Of a stretch of DNA of 64,000 bases, positions 49,166-57,978 are shown in pieces (positions within the stretch are counted from its first letter, which is position 1; each line of letters opens with the position of its first letter). Under the pieces are notes generated by a model, which worked only from the letters and a program-made list of their open reading frames with translations, did not search any database and was not told the DNA's origin. The stretch covers positions 1 to 64,000 of the forward strand of contig JAEZQX010000168.1 in NCBI GenBank assembly GCA_023441105.1, given 5' to 3'. This DNA comes from Pseudomonadota bacterium. GTDB taxonomy: Bacteria > Pseudomonadota > Gammaproteobacteria > Burkholderiales > Burkholderiaceae. The position numbers and the translations under genes are program-made.

Positions 49166-50050
49166 TCAGAAGTCGCCGGACAGGCAGACGCTGTCCAGGT
49201 ACAGGAAGGCGCGCTTGTCGACGTCGGTCTCGACGAAGAAGCACAGGTTCAGCATGCACCAGAGATTGCGCATCGCCGGAATGCGGATCGGCTCGAAGCC
49301 GGCCATGTCGAAGCGGCGGTCGTTCACTCGGAAGCCGGTCGCCTGCATCGTCGCGAGGTCGAAGTCGAGGCAGGCGTAGTGCCAGTTCACCTTGGTGGGG
49401 ATCTCGTTGTAGCACAGCCGCTGCCGGCCGCCCGGCAGGTCCTCCCAGTCCTCCGGCGAGAGGTGATAGTGGCTGACCGTCTTGTTCTCGGTGCCGATCG
49501 CATGAAAGGTCTTGGTGCGGCGCTTGAATTGCCACTTCTGCAGGTGTTCGCCGTCGAGCGCGTTCAGGAAGCGCAGATGCGGCATCACCCGGTCGGCGGC
49601 GTCGCCTTCGTCCTGGTCGCCGCCCTGCAGGTCGTAGAGAAAGCCGATCGAGCGCACGTTGGTTTCGGACAGCCGCATCTCGCTCGCCTCGGGCTTGAAG
49701 GTGAAATAGAACTCCACCCGGATCGGCCCGCGTTCCCGGAACGTGAGCCGCTTGAGGGTCACGTTCTGCGCCCCCTTGCGCGGGCGGCTGGCCAGCTTCA
49801 GCGCATAGCTACCGTCGACGGAGCCGTGGCTGCCGAAATCCCAGGTCGGCAGCGTCGACAGCATCGCCTGCGTGTGCTGCGCGTAGCCGGGCAGCATCGC
49901 ATCCAGCGTGTGCTCGTAGTTGCCGACCAGCTGCGTCCAGCCGCAGAAACCGCGGTCGAAGTCGTCGAAGGCGATGATCCGGCGCAGCGGATCGAAGCGC
50001 GACAGCCGAGGATCGGCGAGTCGCAGGGCTTGCAGGAGATCGGTGCTCAT
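49166..50050 (-). CDS. Conserved-looking hypothetical protein in the ABC cluster
   Basis: 294 residues from ATG 50050. No signal peptide or membrane segment is visible. The sequence has many Trp, Phe and His residues and strand-like stretches (RRIIAFDDFDRGFCGWTQ, GPIRVEFYFTFKP, HYACLDFDLATM), suggesting a jelly-roll or concanavalin-like fold of the kind that binds sugars. The family is not identified. It is downstream of the permeases and enolase-superfamily enzyme on the same strand, so it may act on their substrate. Confidence 0.65.
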   Translation of the reverse strand: MSTDLLQALRLADPRLSRFDPLRRIIAFDDFDRGFCGWTQLVGNYEHTLDAMLPGYAQHTQAMLSTLPTWDFGSHGSVDGSYALKLASRPRKGAQNVTLKRLTFRERGPIRVEFYFTFKPEASEMRLSETNVRSIGFLYDLQGGDQDEGDAADRVMPHLRFLNALDGEHLQKWQFKRRTKTFHAIGTENKTVSHYHLSPEDWEDLPGGRQRLCYNEIPTKVNWHYACLDFDLATMQATGFRVNDRRFDMAGFEPIRIPAMRNLWCMLNLCFFVETDVDKRAFLYLDSVCLSGDF

Positions 50051-50242
50051 GGGCATGGCTCCAAGGAAGTCATTGTCTTGATGATGTTGTCCCAACTGGC
50101 GGTTGGATCGCCGCGCTCGCGGCGCTCCTTCGTCCCCGGCATCGGATGCCACTCTGCCAAGCCTGGCCTCAACAAGCGCACCACCCACCGCCCCAGACCC
50201 AGCAGCCGGCGAGGATCGGGCTTGCCCGGGCCTCGGCGGGCG

Positions 50243-50280
50243 CCCCCCTTGCTCTGCAAGGGGGGTAGGGCCGAAGGCCC
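50243..50280. other. Double-hairpin element in a 239-bp gap
   Basis: CCCCCCTTGC/GCAAGGGGGG (50243-50252 and 50256-50265) form a perfect 10-bp stem, followed at once by GGGCC/GGCCC (50268-50272 and 50276-50280). The gap 50051-50289 otherwise shows no gene. It is downstream of the hypothetical gene start and before the permease 3' end on the same strand. It looks like a dispersed intergenic or attenuator element. Confidence 0.55.
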
Positions 50281-50289
50281 ATGGGGGGA

Positions 50290-51141
50290 TCATCCTTTTG
50301 TTCCGCCCGCGGTCAGGCCTTCGACCAGGTGCCGCTGGGCGAGCACGACGAATGCCAGCACCGGCAGCAGATGCAGCGACGCGGCGGCAAACAGCACGCC
50401 CCAATCGACGCCGTCCACCGCGCCGGTCATCTCGGCGAGCACCAGCGGCGCGGTCTTGGCGGCCTTGGTGGTGAAGATGAAGGCAAACAGGAACTCGTTC
50501 CAGGCGAACACGATCACGAACACCGCCACCGCGATCATCCCCTGCGCCGCGAGCGGCAGCATGATCCGGCCGATCAGCTGGAGGTGACTGGCGCCGTCGA
50601 CCAGCGCCGCCTCGTCGATCTCGACCGGAATCTGGTCCATGAAGGTGCGCATCACCATCGTGCCCAGCGACACGAAGAAGGTGGCGTAAAGCAGGATCAG
50701 GATGAGGTGCGTGTCGTTGAGCCGCAGCCAGTTGACGATGGGGAACAGGGGCAGGGTGGTGACGATCGGCGGGATCAGCCGCAGGAACACCAGCCCGAAG
50801 GCCGACAGACCCATCGCGCGGGTGCGCACTCGCGAGTAGGCGTAGCCCGCCAGGGCACTGGCCAGCACCGCCAGCGCCGTGGCGAAGACGGTGACGATGC
50901 CGCTGTTGGCCATGCCGGCGAAGAAGTCGGGCCACTGCTTGAAGAGCGCGCGGTAGCTGTCGAGCGACGGCGAGAACAGCAGCGGCGCGGCCGGATCGAA
51001 GATCTCGCGCGGCGGCCGCAGCGAGGCGAGCACCATCAGGACGATGGGCCCGATCGACCAGGCGACGACCAGGGCGATCACCGACGCCTTGAAGATGCGC
51101 CAGCCGAGCGAGCTGCGCGAAGCCCGTGCGCCGGCCGTCAT
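50290..51141 (-). CDS. Sugar-type ABC transporter permease (MalG-like)
   Basis: 283 residues from ATG 51141. Six hydrophobic segments and the EAA loop (PVEIDEAALVDGASHLQLIGRIMLP, split around residues 180-204) are typical of the second permease of carbohydrate importers. Its start is 2 bp after the stop of the next permease gene upstream. The ABC ATPase normally adjacent to such a pair is absent from this cluster. Confidence 0.92.
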   Translation of the reverse strand: MTAGARASRSSLGWRIFKASVIALVVAWSIGPIVLMVLASLRPPREIFDPAAPLLFSPSLDSYRALFKQWPDFFAGMANSGIVTVFATALAVLASALAGYAYSRVRTRAMGLSAFGLVFLRLIPPIVTTLPLFPIVNWLRLNDTHLILILLYATFFVSLGTMVMRTFMDQIPVEIDEAALVDGASHLQLIGRIMLPLAAQGMIAVAVFVIVFAWNEFLFAFIFTTKAAKTAPLVLAEMTGAVDGVDWGVLFAAASLHLLPVLAFVVLAQRHLVEGLTAGGTKG

Positions 51142-51143
51142 GG

Positions 51144-52076
51144 TCAGCCGACGCCCTCGGTTCGCGCCGCGAACATGTCGCGGTAGACGCGGCGCAGGTA
51201 CACCAGCGCGACCAGCGCCGACACCATCACCATGATCCAGCCGGTGGCGGTGGCGACGCCGAAGCGGTTGTAGCGGAACGCTTCCACGTAGAGGTAGAGC
51301 GCCACCACCTCGGTGGTGCGCGCGGGTCCGCCCTGGGTCATCAGCCAGACTTCGGAGAACAGCCGGAACGCGAAGATGTAGCGGAACAGCATGGCCACCG
51401 CGATCGCCGGCTTGAGCAGCGGCAGCGTGATCCGGCGCAGCTGCTGCCAGCGGGTGGCGCCATCGACCCGCGCCGCCTCGTAGACCTCGACCGGCAGCGC
51501 CAGGCGGGCGGCGTACAGGATCACGAAGGTGAACGGCAGGTGCAGCCAGATCGAGATCAGCGACACGACGGCGAGCCCGTGCCAGGGATTGACGCCCCAT
51601 TCGATCGGCCCGAGCCCGAACGTCGCCAGCAGCTTGGTGAGCGACCCGATCTCCGGATCGACCAGGTAGCGCCAGATGACCACCGCCCCGACCTCGCTGA
51701 CGGCATACGGCGCGAGCATCGCCGCCATCAGCACCGGCTTCCACGGCACGCCATCGGCGAACAGCAGCGCGATGCCGAGGCCCAGCAGCATCTCGACGTG
51801 CACCACCACCGCGACGATGATCAGCGTGTTGACCAGCGCCCGCCAGAAGTAGCGGTCCGACAAAACGGCGACATAGTTGTCAATGCCCACGAAGCTCGGC
51901 GCCGTGCCGAAGCTCGACTGGTGCAGCGACAGCCAGAACACGTAGCAGGCCGGCAGCACCAGCAGCGCGAGCACCAGCAGCCAGGTCGGCGCCAGCAGCA
52001 GCGTGGCACCGCGCGTGCCGAGCAAGGGCGTGGAGCCGCCGCCGGCAGGCACGATGCTGCCGGCGGAAGCGGTCAT
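51144..52076 (-). CDS. Sugar-type ABC transporter permease (MalF-like)
   Basis: 310 residues with six membrane segments and the EAA loop (PVEVYEAARVDGATRWQQLRRI) near residue 200. It is the first permease of the carbohydrate-type importer. The GTG or ATG start at 52076 overlaps the stop of the enolase-superfamily gene (ATGA). The receptor protein gene is divergent, at 54260. Confidence 0.92.
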   Translation of the reverse strand: MTASAGSIVPAGGGSTPLLGTRGATLLLAPTWLLVLALLVLPACYVFWLSLHQSSFGTAPSFVGIDNYVAVLSDRYFWRALVNTLIIVAVVVHVEMLLGLGIALLFADGVPWKPVLMAAMLAPYAVSEVGAVVIWRYLVDPEIGSLTKLLATFGLGPIEWGVNPWHGLAVVSLISIWLHLPFTFVILYAARLALPVEVYEAARVDGATRWQQLRRITLPLLKPAIAVAMLFRYIFAFRLFSEVWLMTQGGPARTTEVVALYLYVEAFRYNRFGVATATGWIMVMVSALVALVYLRRVYRDMFAARTEGVG

Positions 52077-53275
52077 GCTCCCGCGACGACCCGCAATGCC
52101 GCCAGCCGGTCGCGATCGACTTCGACGCCGAGTCCCGGGCCGTCAGGCACCGGCAGCCCGCCGTCGACCAGCAGGCTCGCCTCGCCGGCAGGCTGCTTCG
52201 TCAACGCCTGGCGCAGCGGGTTCTCGCAGACCATGCATTCGAACGACCAGAACGCTTCGGCCGCCGCGGCGAGTTGCAGGCTGGCGGCGACACACAGGGC
52301 GCCGGACCAGCCGACATGCGGCGCATAGCGCACCCGATGCAGGGCGGCGAGCTCCGCGATCCGCCAGCTCTCGCTGATGCCGCCGGCGCGGGCGACGTCC
52401 GGCTGCACCAGCCCGATGCTGCGGTCCGCCAGCGACTCGAGCGCATCGCCGGCGGTGAAGTCGCTTTCGCCGGCCGCCAGCCGGATCGGCACCGCCCGTG
52501 ACAAGCGGCGATAGCCCTGCCGATCCTCCGGCGGCAGCGGCTCCTCGAAGAAGTCGTAGCCGAGTTCGGCGAGCGTACGGCCGACGGCGATCGCGTCGTC
52601 CAGGTCGTAGGCCCAGTTCGCGTCGACGCCCAGCAGGACGGTGTCGCCCGCGAGCTCGCGTACCAGCTTCGCTCGCCGGATCGCTTCGGCGACCGGCCGG
52701 CCGAGCTTGACCTTGACCTGGCTGAAGCCGGCCTGCAGCACCGTCGCGACTTCCCCGCGCACCGTGTCGTCATCGAGCCAGTTGATCGACGAGGCATAGG
52801 CGGCGATCCGGCTGCGGCCGACGCCCCCCAGCAGCTTGGCGACCGGCAGCTGCGCGACGCGGCCGGCAAGATCCCACAGCGCGATGTCGATGCCGGCGAT
52901 CGCTTCGATCAGCATGCCGCCGGTGCGGCCGGTAAGCGGCGCGCGCAGCCGGTTCCAGAGCCGGCGGCGGTCCAGCGGATCCTCGCCGAGCAGCAGCGGT
53001 GCCAGCACCTGTTCGATGAACGACGCATAGGCGTTGCAGCCGCGTCGCGCCAGGCATTCGCCCCAGCCAACCAGGCCGTCGGCCGTGCGGATCTCCACCA
53101 CCACGATCTCGATCGCGGCGAACGTCGCCTGCGACGTGCGCTGCGGGGTTGGCAGCGTCGCGCGCAAGGGATGGGCGATCACCGCCGCGATCCTGCGGCC
53201 TGCGGCACCGCCGCCCGAGGTTGCAGGCGTCTCGAAGGCGGATGGTCCCGCGGCAGCGAGCGGCTTGTGGGTCAT
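52073..53275 (-). CDS. Mandelate racemase/muconate lactonising enzyme (enolase superfamily)
   Basis: 400 residues from ATG 53275; the frame opens further upstream at 53401, but that overlaps the divergent promoter. Catalytic and metal residues fit the superfamily: Lys188-x-Lys190 (VKVKLG), metal ligands Asp218 (GVDAN), Glu244 (FFEEPL) and Glu270 (AAGESDF), and the Asp293-His320 dyad (QPDVARAGG and APHVGW). These abstract a proton next to a carboxylate, as in sugar-acid dehydratases and racemases. With sugar-type permeases beside it, a sugar-acid dehydratase is a good guess, but the substrate cannot be named. Confidence 0.9.
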   Translation of the reverse strand: MTHKPLAAAGPSAFETPATSGGGAAGRRIAAVIAHPLRATLPTPQRTSQATFAAIEIVVVEIRTADGLVGWGECLARRGCNAYASFIEQVLAPLLLGEDPLDRRRLWNRLRAPLTGRTGGMLIEAIAGIDIALWDLAGRVAQLPVAKLLGGVGRSRIAAYASSINWLDDDTVRGEVATVLQAGFSQVKVKLGRPVAEAIRRAKLVRELAGDTVLLGVDANWAYDLDDAIAVGRTLAELGYDFFEEPLPPEDRQGYRRLSRAVPIRLAAGESDFTAGDALESLADRSIGLVQPDVARAGGISESWRIAELAALHRVRYAPHVGWSGALCVAASLQLAAAAEAFWSFECMVCENPLRQALTKQPAGEASLLVDGGLPVPDGPGLGVEVDRDRLAALRVVAGA

Positions 53276-53371
53276 GCGCAGGACCAGGTTGGGGCGCCCG
53301 CAGGCGGCGGGTGGAGCGACTGGAACGAGCGGCAGCGCGGCCGAGCCGCGACTGGAGCATTTCTGCGAGGA

Positions 53372-53424
53372 CAACATAGCAGTTAAGTTGCTACGTTGCA
53401 ATCACTCCGGTCGACGCTCATACT
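53372..53424 (+). promoter_or_regulatory. gntR-type gene promoter with imperfect 10-bp inverted repeat
   Basis: CAACATAGCA (53372-53381) and TGCTACGTTG (53389-53398) form an inverted repeat with one mismatch around a 7-base centre. Just after is a possible promoter, TTGCAA (53396-53401) and CATACT (53419-53424), spaced by 17. The transcript would start at or within a base or two of the ATG at 53431. It is a good candidate operator for the encoded GntR regulator and for the divergent enzyme and permease genes. Confidence 0.5.
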
Positions 53425-53430
53425 GAGCCG

Positions 53431-54249
53431 ATGAACGACCGCGCGCTGCTGCTCGACGTCGATGGCCTGGTGCCGACCCGACTTGGCGACACGGTGCTGG
53501 CGCGACTTGCCGGCGCGATTTCCGACGGCCGCCTCAAGCCCGGCGACCCGATGCCGTCGGAGGCCAGCATTGCGGCATCGTTCGGCGTCTCCAAGCAGAT
53601 CGCGCGCGAGGCGATCCGGGAGCTCGCCGCTTTGGGCGTGGTGCATGTCCAGCAGGGCAAGATCTCGCGGGTGCGCGCCATGGACGGCGCGCCGCTCGGG
53701 CGATTCTTCCGGCTGGCGGTCGGGGACGGCGTGGAGGGCCTGACGCAGGCGGTGGAGCTGCGGCGCATCCTCGAGCCGGGCATTGCCGCGCTGGCCGCCG
53801 AGCGGCGCACGGACCACGACATCGCCGCCTTGCGGGCGATCCTGGAGCGGATGCAGCAGGCGGCCGGCGATCCGGCGCGCTGGATCGAGGCCGACCTGGA
53901 CTTCCATCGCGCCATTGCGCGGATCAGCGGCAACCGGCTGATCGAGCTGCAGCTCGAGGCGCTCGAGCCGGTGATCCGCGGCATGATGGAGCGCTTCAAC
54001 CACCGGACGCGGCGCACGTTGGAGGATTGGCGGCAGACCTGGTTGCGTCACGACCGGGTCGCGCGGGCGATCGAGAAGGGCAATACGGCCGGCGGCCCGC
54101 GCCGGGCGGCGGCTGCGATGGCGGCGCATTTCGAGGAGGCGCCGCTGGCGATCAGCCAGGTCATCATCGGCCAGGGGAGCGAAGCCGCGCCGATACCGGC
54201 GCCGCCAGCCGCATCGGCGCGGCGAAGCGCTGCAAACAAGAAACCTTGA
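53431..54249 (+). CDS. GntR-family (FadR/FCD type) transcriptional regulator
   Basis: 272 residues. N-terminal winged helix-turn-helix (residues ~18-85: SEASIAASFGVSKQIAREAIRELAALGVV) and an FCD ligand domain (about 105-250: DLDFHRAIARISGN, HDRVARAIEKGN, MAAHFEEA). It lies between the divergent enolase/permease genes and the receptor gene (10 bp downstream), so it is the local regulator of sugar-acid uptake. A Pro/Ala-rich tail follows the domain. Confidence 0.9.
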   Translation: MNDRALLLDVDGLVPTRLGDTVLARLAGAISDGRLKPGDPMPSEASIAASFGVSKQIAREAIRELAALGVVHVQQGKISRVRAMDGAPLGRFFRLAVGDGVEGLTQAVELRRILEPGIAALAAERRTDHDIAALRAILERMQQAAGDPARWIEADLDFHRAIARISGNRLIELQLEALEPVIRGMMERFNHRTRRTLEDWRQTWLRHDRVARAIEKGNTAGGPRRAAAAMAAHFEEAPLAISQVIIGQGSEAAPIPAPPAASARRSAANKKP

Positions 54250-54259
54250 GGAGACGAGG

Positions 54260-55546
54260 ATGGATGCGACACGTAGGGCAATGATCGGCGCCACCGCCGC
54301 TGCTTTCGGGCTTCGCTTCACACCCCAGGCTTTCGCTCAGGCGGGCGGGACGCCGCTGCAGGTCTTCGCCCACCGGGTGATGAAGACGGTCTCGGTCGGC
54401 AGCGCCGGCGACGCCACCGCCGACTTCACCAAGTCGTCCGGGCTCGCGGTCGAATGGACCACCTTCGATACCGGTCCGCTGCAGGAGCGGCTGTTCCGCG
54501 AGGCGTCGCTTGGCGAGACCGCGGTCGACGTCGGCTTCATCCTCAACACGCAGGCCGTGCCGCGGGTGGCAAGCCTGTTCGAGCCGCTCGGCCCGTACCA
54601 GTCGAAGCAGCCGGTCGAAGCCTTCGACGACATCTTCCCGGGACTGATCGAGGGCATGACCGTCGGCGGCAACCTCATCGCCATGCCGTTTCGCCATGCG
54701 TCCTCCGGCTTCCACTACAACGAGGAAATCCTCGCCGAGCGCGGCTTCAAGAATCCGCCGCAGACCATCGAAGAGGTCGCCGAGATGGCCAAGGCCTGCT
54801 CCTACCGGCGGGCCGACGGCACGCCTTGCGTGGGATTGTGCATGCCCGGCGTGACCTATCCGAACGTGATCGACATCGCGCGCGCGTGGGACGGCGATTT
54901 CATCACACAAGACTTCAAGGTGGTTGCCGACCAGCCGCCGATGCTGAACGCGATCCGGATGCTGCGCAGCCTGTTCGAAGCCGGTGCCTTCCCGCGCAAC
55001 TTCGCGACGCTGTCCACCGAGGATGTCAACACCTGGATGCAGACCGGCCGCGCGGCGATGAGCCTGCAGAGCATGGGTCGCAACCGCATCTACAACGATC
55101 CGGCCAAGAGCAAGTTTCCGGGACGCATCAAGACCATCGCTCTGCCGGCCTCGAAGACCATGGCCGGCAAGTTCAGCGTCGCGCCGGCGAAGGTCGAATT
55201 CTGGGGCATGGTCATCCCGAAGAACGCGAAGCGCAAGGATCTCTCCTGGGCTTTCATCCGCGAGATGCTGTCGCAGCAGGCGACGCTGACCGCCGCCCTC
55301 AACGGCAACGGCCCGGTGCGCAATTCCACCTATGACGACGACCGCATGCGCAAGCTGGTGTCCTATGCCGAGGAGGAGCGACGCGTGCTGAAGGTGGCGC
55401 GCGTGCCGCTGCCCGCCTTCGACGAGGCAGCGCGCGCCGGCGACGTGTTCAAGGAGGAGGCCGAGGCGGCCGTGCTCGGGATGAAGTCGCCGGAGGAAGC
55501 GATGAAGTCGGTGGTGGGGCGGGTCAGGCCGATGTTGCCGGGTTGA
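54260..55546 (+). CDS. Family 1 extracellular solute-binding protein
   Basis: 428 residues with a signal peptide (MDATRRAMIGATAAAFGLRFTPQAFA, cleavage near AFA-QA; RR suggests possible Tat export). The mature part has the SBP_bac_1 pattern (VEWTTFDTGPLQERLFREASLG, MPFRHASSGFHYNEEILAERG, YNDPAKSKFPGRIKTIALP split). It is the receptor for the permeases at 50290-52076. It converges on the cytochrome gene with a 4-bp gap. Confidence 0.9.
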   Translation: MDATRRAMIGATAAAFGLRFTPQAFAQAGGTPLQVFAHRVMKTVSVGSAGDATADFTKSSGLAVEWTTFDTGPLQERLFREASLGETAVDVGFILNTQAVPRVASLFEPLGPYQSKQPVEAFDDIFPGLIEGMTVGGNLIAMPFRHASSGFHYNEEILAERGFKNPPQTIEEVAEMAKACSYRRADGTPCVGLCMPGVTYPNVIDIARAWDGDFITQDFKVVADQPPMLNAIRMLRSLFEAGAFPRNFATLSTEDVNTWMQTGRAAMSLQSMGRNRIYNDPAKSKFPGRIKTIALPASKTMAGKFSVAPAKVEFWGMVIPKNAKRKDLSWAFIREMLSQQATLTAALNGNGPVRNSTYDDDRMRKLVSYAEEERRVLKVARVPLPAFDEAARAGDVFKEEAEAAVLGMKSPEEAMKSVVGRVRPMLPG

Positions 55547-55550
55547 GTCC

Positions 55551-56069
55551 CTAAGGCGCCGGAAACACCACCACCGGCCCGCTGGCCTTCCCACCTGGCG
55601 GCACATACGCCGGCGCCGGCTCCCCCGCCGGCCCTGCCGCCTTGATGTAGCGGTAGATCGCCTTCAGCTCCGCGTCAGCCATTACCCGCAGGTTGAACCA
55701 CGGCATCGGCGGGCGCGACTCGCCGGAGCGCGCGTATGCCATCCAGTTCTCTTCAGTGAGGTTGGCGAAGTGCCGGCGCAGGTTCGTGGGGTAGGTCGTG
55801 CCCCACGGCCCCTGCCAGCCGAGGCGATCGCCGGTGAGCCATTCGGCCTCCGGCGTCTTGCCCGCCGTCGCGCCGTAGCCGGGCGTATGGCAGTCGTTGC
55901 AGCCGGCCGTCTGGACCAGGTAGCGACCGAGGGCGAGCTCGTCGGTGGGGCGGTCGGCCGCGCCTGCTGCGGCGGAGGCGCCGGCAAGGCCGAGGGCGAC
56001 GAGACCATAGGCGAGACCACAGGCAATCCGACGTGATGCGCGGCGCAGCACGGCAGGCGCTGTCTTCAT
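55551..56069 (-). CDS. Exported c-type cytochrome, single haem
   Basis: 172 residues from ATG 56069. The signal peptide (1-38) is followed by the haem-binding motif Cys57-x-x-Cys60-His61 (GCNDCHTPG) and a likely distal Met123 (RPPMPW). One haem, soluble after cleavage; the Pro-rich tail ([17 protein letters not shown]) is unusual. It probably carries electrons from a periplasmic dehydrogenase to an oxidase. No dehydrogenase is adjacent, and it faces the DUF1028 gene across 134 bp. Confidence 0.85.
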   Translation of the reverse strand: MKTAPAVLRRASRRIACGLAYGLVALGLAGASAAAGAADRPTDELALGRYLVQTAGCNDCHTPGYGATAGKTPEAEWLTGDRLGWQGPWGTTYPTNLRRHFANLTEENWMAYARSGESRPPMPWFNLRVMADAELKAIYRYIKAAGPAGEPAPAYVPPGGKASGPVVVFPAP

Positions 56070-56203
56070 GAAGTTCTCCGATCGTTGTTGGTTGATGCCG
56101 CTGCGGCGGCAGACGGAAGTGTGCGTCAAGTCCTGCCGGCGGAAAAGCGGAATTGCGCCGCGAAGCGCTTGCCATCGCGCCCGAGGCCCTGCAGCATGTG
56201 GCC

Positions 56204-56905
56204 ATGACCTGGTCGATCCTCGCCCGCGACGGCGACGGCAGCTTCGGCGTCGCCATTGCCAGCCGCTTTCTTGCCGTCGGCGCGCTTTGCATCCATACGC
56301 GGCATGCGGTCGGGGCGCTCTCGACCCAGGCGCTGATGAACCCGTTATACGGCCAGGCCGGCATCGACCGGCTCGCCGCCGGCGAACGCCCGCAGGTGGT
56401 GCTGGATGCGCTGGTTGGCGCCGATGCGGGGCGCGATCATCGCCAGCTGCACCTGGTCGGCGCGCAGGGCCAGCCGGCCGCCTTCACCGGCCCAGCCTGC
56501 ATCGACTGGTGCGGCCATCGCATCGAGGCGGACTTCTCGGTCGCCGGCAACATGCTGGCGGGACCGGAGGTCGTCGACGAGACGGCGCGCGTTTTCCGCG
56601 AGACCACGGGAAGGCCGCTCGCAGAGCGGCTGCTGGCAGCGATGGCCGCGGGGCAGGCGGCCGGCGGCGACAAACGCGGCCAGCAAGCGGCGGCGCTGCG
56701 CATCCATGCCGGGGAAGATTATCCGGCGCTCGACCTGCGGGTCGACGACCATGCGGCCCCGCTCGACGAGCTTGCGCGCCTCTATCGCAAGAGCCTGGAG
56801 CGCTTCCAGGCCTTCGTGTCGTGCCTGCCGCGCCGCGGCGATCCGGTCGGCATCACCGACCGCGGCGAGATCGAGCGGCGGATCGAGCGGTGGCAAGAAC
56901 GGTGA
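56204..56905 (+). CDS. DUF1028-family protein (Ntn-hydrolase-like)
   Basis: 233 residues from ATG 56204; upstream codons to 56153 also fit the frame, but family members start MTFSI-like, which matches [15 protein letters not shown]. The sequence has the Ntn-hydrolase-like opening, [15 protein letters not shown], and a later [19 protein letters not shown]. The function of this family is unknown, but it often accompanies peptide transporters and is thought to cleave an amide or peptide. Its stop overlaps the next gene's GTG, so it is part of the dipeptide ABC operon. Confidence 0.85.
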   Translation: MTWSILARDGDGSFGVAIASRFLAVGALCIHTRHAVGALSTQALMNPLYGQAGIDRLAAGERPQVVLDALVGADAGRDHRQLHLVGAQGQPAAFTGPACIDWCGHRIEADFSVAGNMLAGPEVVDETARVFRETTGRPLAERLLAAMAAGQAAGGDKRGQQAAALRIHAGEDYPALDLRVDDHAAPLDELARLYRKSLERFQAFVSCLPRRGDPVGITDRGEIERRIERWQER

Positions 56906-57978
56906 GCCTGCCGCCGGCGCCCGTGCCCGCTGCCGCGCCGCTGCTGGAGGTGCGTGGCCTGCGCACCGTCTTCGCCACCGACCATGGCGATTTCGCGGCG
57001 GTCGACGGCGTCGACTTCAGCGTCGATGCCGGCCGCACGCTCGCCATCGTCGGCGAGTCCGGCTGCGGCAAGAGCGTCACCTCGCTGTCGATCATGGGCC
57101 TGCTGTCGCCGCCGGGCCGCATCGCCGGCGGCTCGATCCGGCTGGAGGGTCGAGAGCTGGTCGGCCTCGACGATGCGCAGATGCGCAAGCTGCGCGGCGA
57201 CCGGATGGCGATGATCTTCCAGGAGCCGATGACATCGCTCAACCCGGCCTTCACCATCGGCACGCAGATCGTCGAGGCGCTGCTGTGCCATCGGCCGATG
57301 AGCCGCGCCGACGCGCGCGCCGCCGCCATCGAGGCGCTGCGCCAGGTGCGCATGCCGGATGCCGAGCGCCGTTTCGATGAATACCCGCATCGGCTTTCCG
57401 GCGGCATGCGGCAGCGGTCGATGATCGCGATGGCGCTGGTCTGCCGCCCGCGGCTGCTGATCGCCGACGAGCCGACCACCGCGCTCGACGTCACCATCCA
57501 GGCGCAGATCCTGAAGCTGATGGGCGAGCTGCAGCGCGAAACCGGCACTGCCATCATCCTCATCACCCACGACCTCGGCGTCGTCGCCGAGCTGGCCGAC
57601 GAGGTGGCGGTCATGTACGCCGGCCGGGTCGTGGAACGCGCGCCCGCCGTGCGGCTCTTTGCCGAGCCGCAGCATCCCTACACCATCGGTCTGCTCGGCT
57701 CGATCCCGCGCCTGGACGGCGCCGCGCGCCGCCTGCCGACGATCGAAGGCCAGGTGCCAGGTGCGCACCGGCGCATCGTCGGCTGCCGCTTTGCCGACCG
57801 CTGCCCGTTTGCCGAGGCCGCCTGCCCCCGGCAGGATCCGCCGCAGCCGCCGGTCGGCTCGAGTGGGAACGGTCGTGCCGATGGCCAGCGTATGCGCCAG
57901 GCAAGCCCGGACGAGCATCAGGCCGCCTGCATCAAGGCACCGCTCGATCCGGACCGTCTCTTCGCCGAGGCGGCATGA
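56902..57978 (+). CDS. dppD: Dipeptide/oligopeptide ABC transporter ATPase (DppD-like)
   Basis: 358 residues from GTG 56902 (GTGA overlaps the DUF1028 stop); GTG 56890 is an alternative. Walker A ([14 protein letters not shown]), signature [10 protein letters not shown], Walker B ([12 protein letters not shown]), switch THDLGVVAE and the C-terminal Cys-rich oligopeptide domain ([14 protein letters not shown]) are present. Its stop overlaps the next ATPase start (ATGA). It is paired with DppF to power peptide import. Confidence 0.93.
   Translation: MSLPPAPVPAAAPLLEVRGLRTVFATDHGDFAAVDGVDFSVDAGRTLAIVGESGCGKSVTSLSIMGLLSPPGRIAGGSIRLEGRELVGLDDAQMRKLRGDRMAMIFQEPMTSLNPAFTIGTQIVEALLCHRPMSRADARAAAIEALRQVRMPDAERRFDEYPHRLSGGMRQRSMIAMALVCRPRLLIADEPTTALDVTIQAQILKLMGELQRETGTAIILITHDLGVVAELADEVAVMYAGRVVERAPAVRLFAEPQHPYTIGLLGSIPRLDGAARRLPTIEGQVPGAHRRIVGCRFADRCPFAEAACPRQDPPQPPVGSSGNGRADGQRMRQASPDEHQAACIKAPLDPDRLFAEAA

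Noticed and set aside
50243..50280. CRISPR repeat or IS end for the twin hairpin
   Set aside because: Only one copy is present in the window, with no spacers, transposase gene or target-site duplication.
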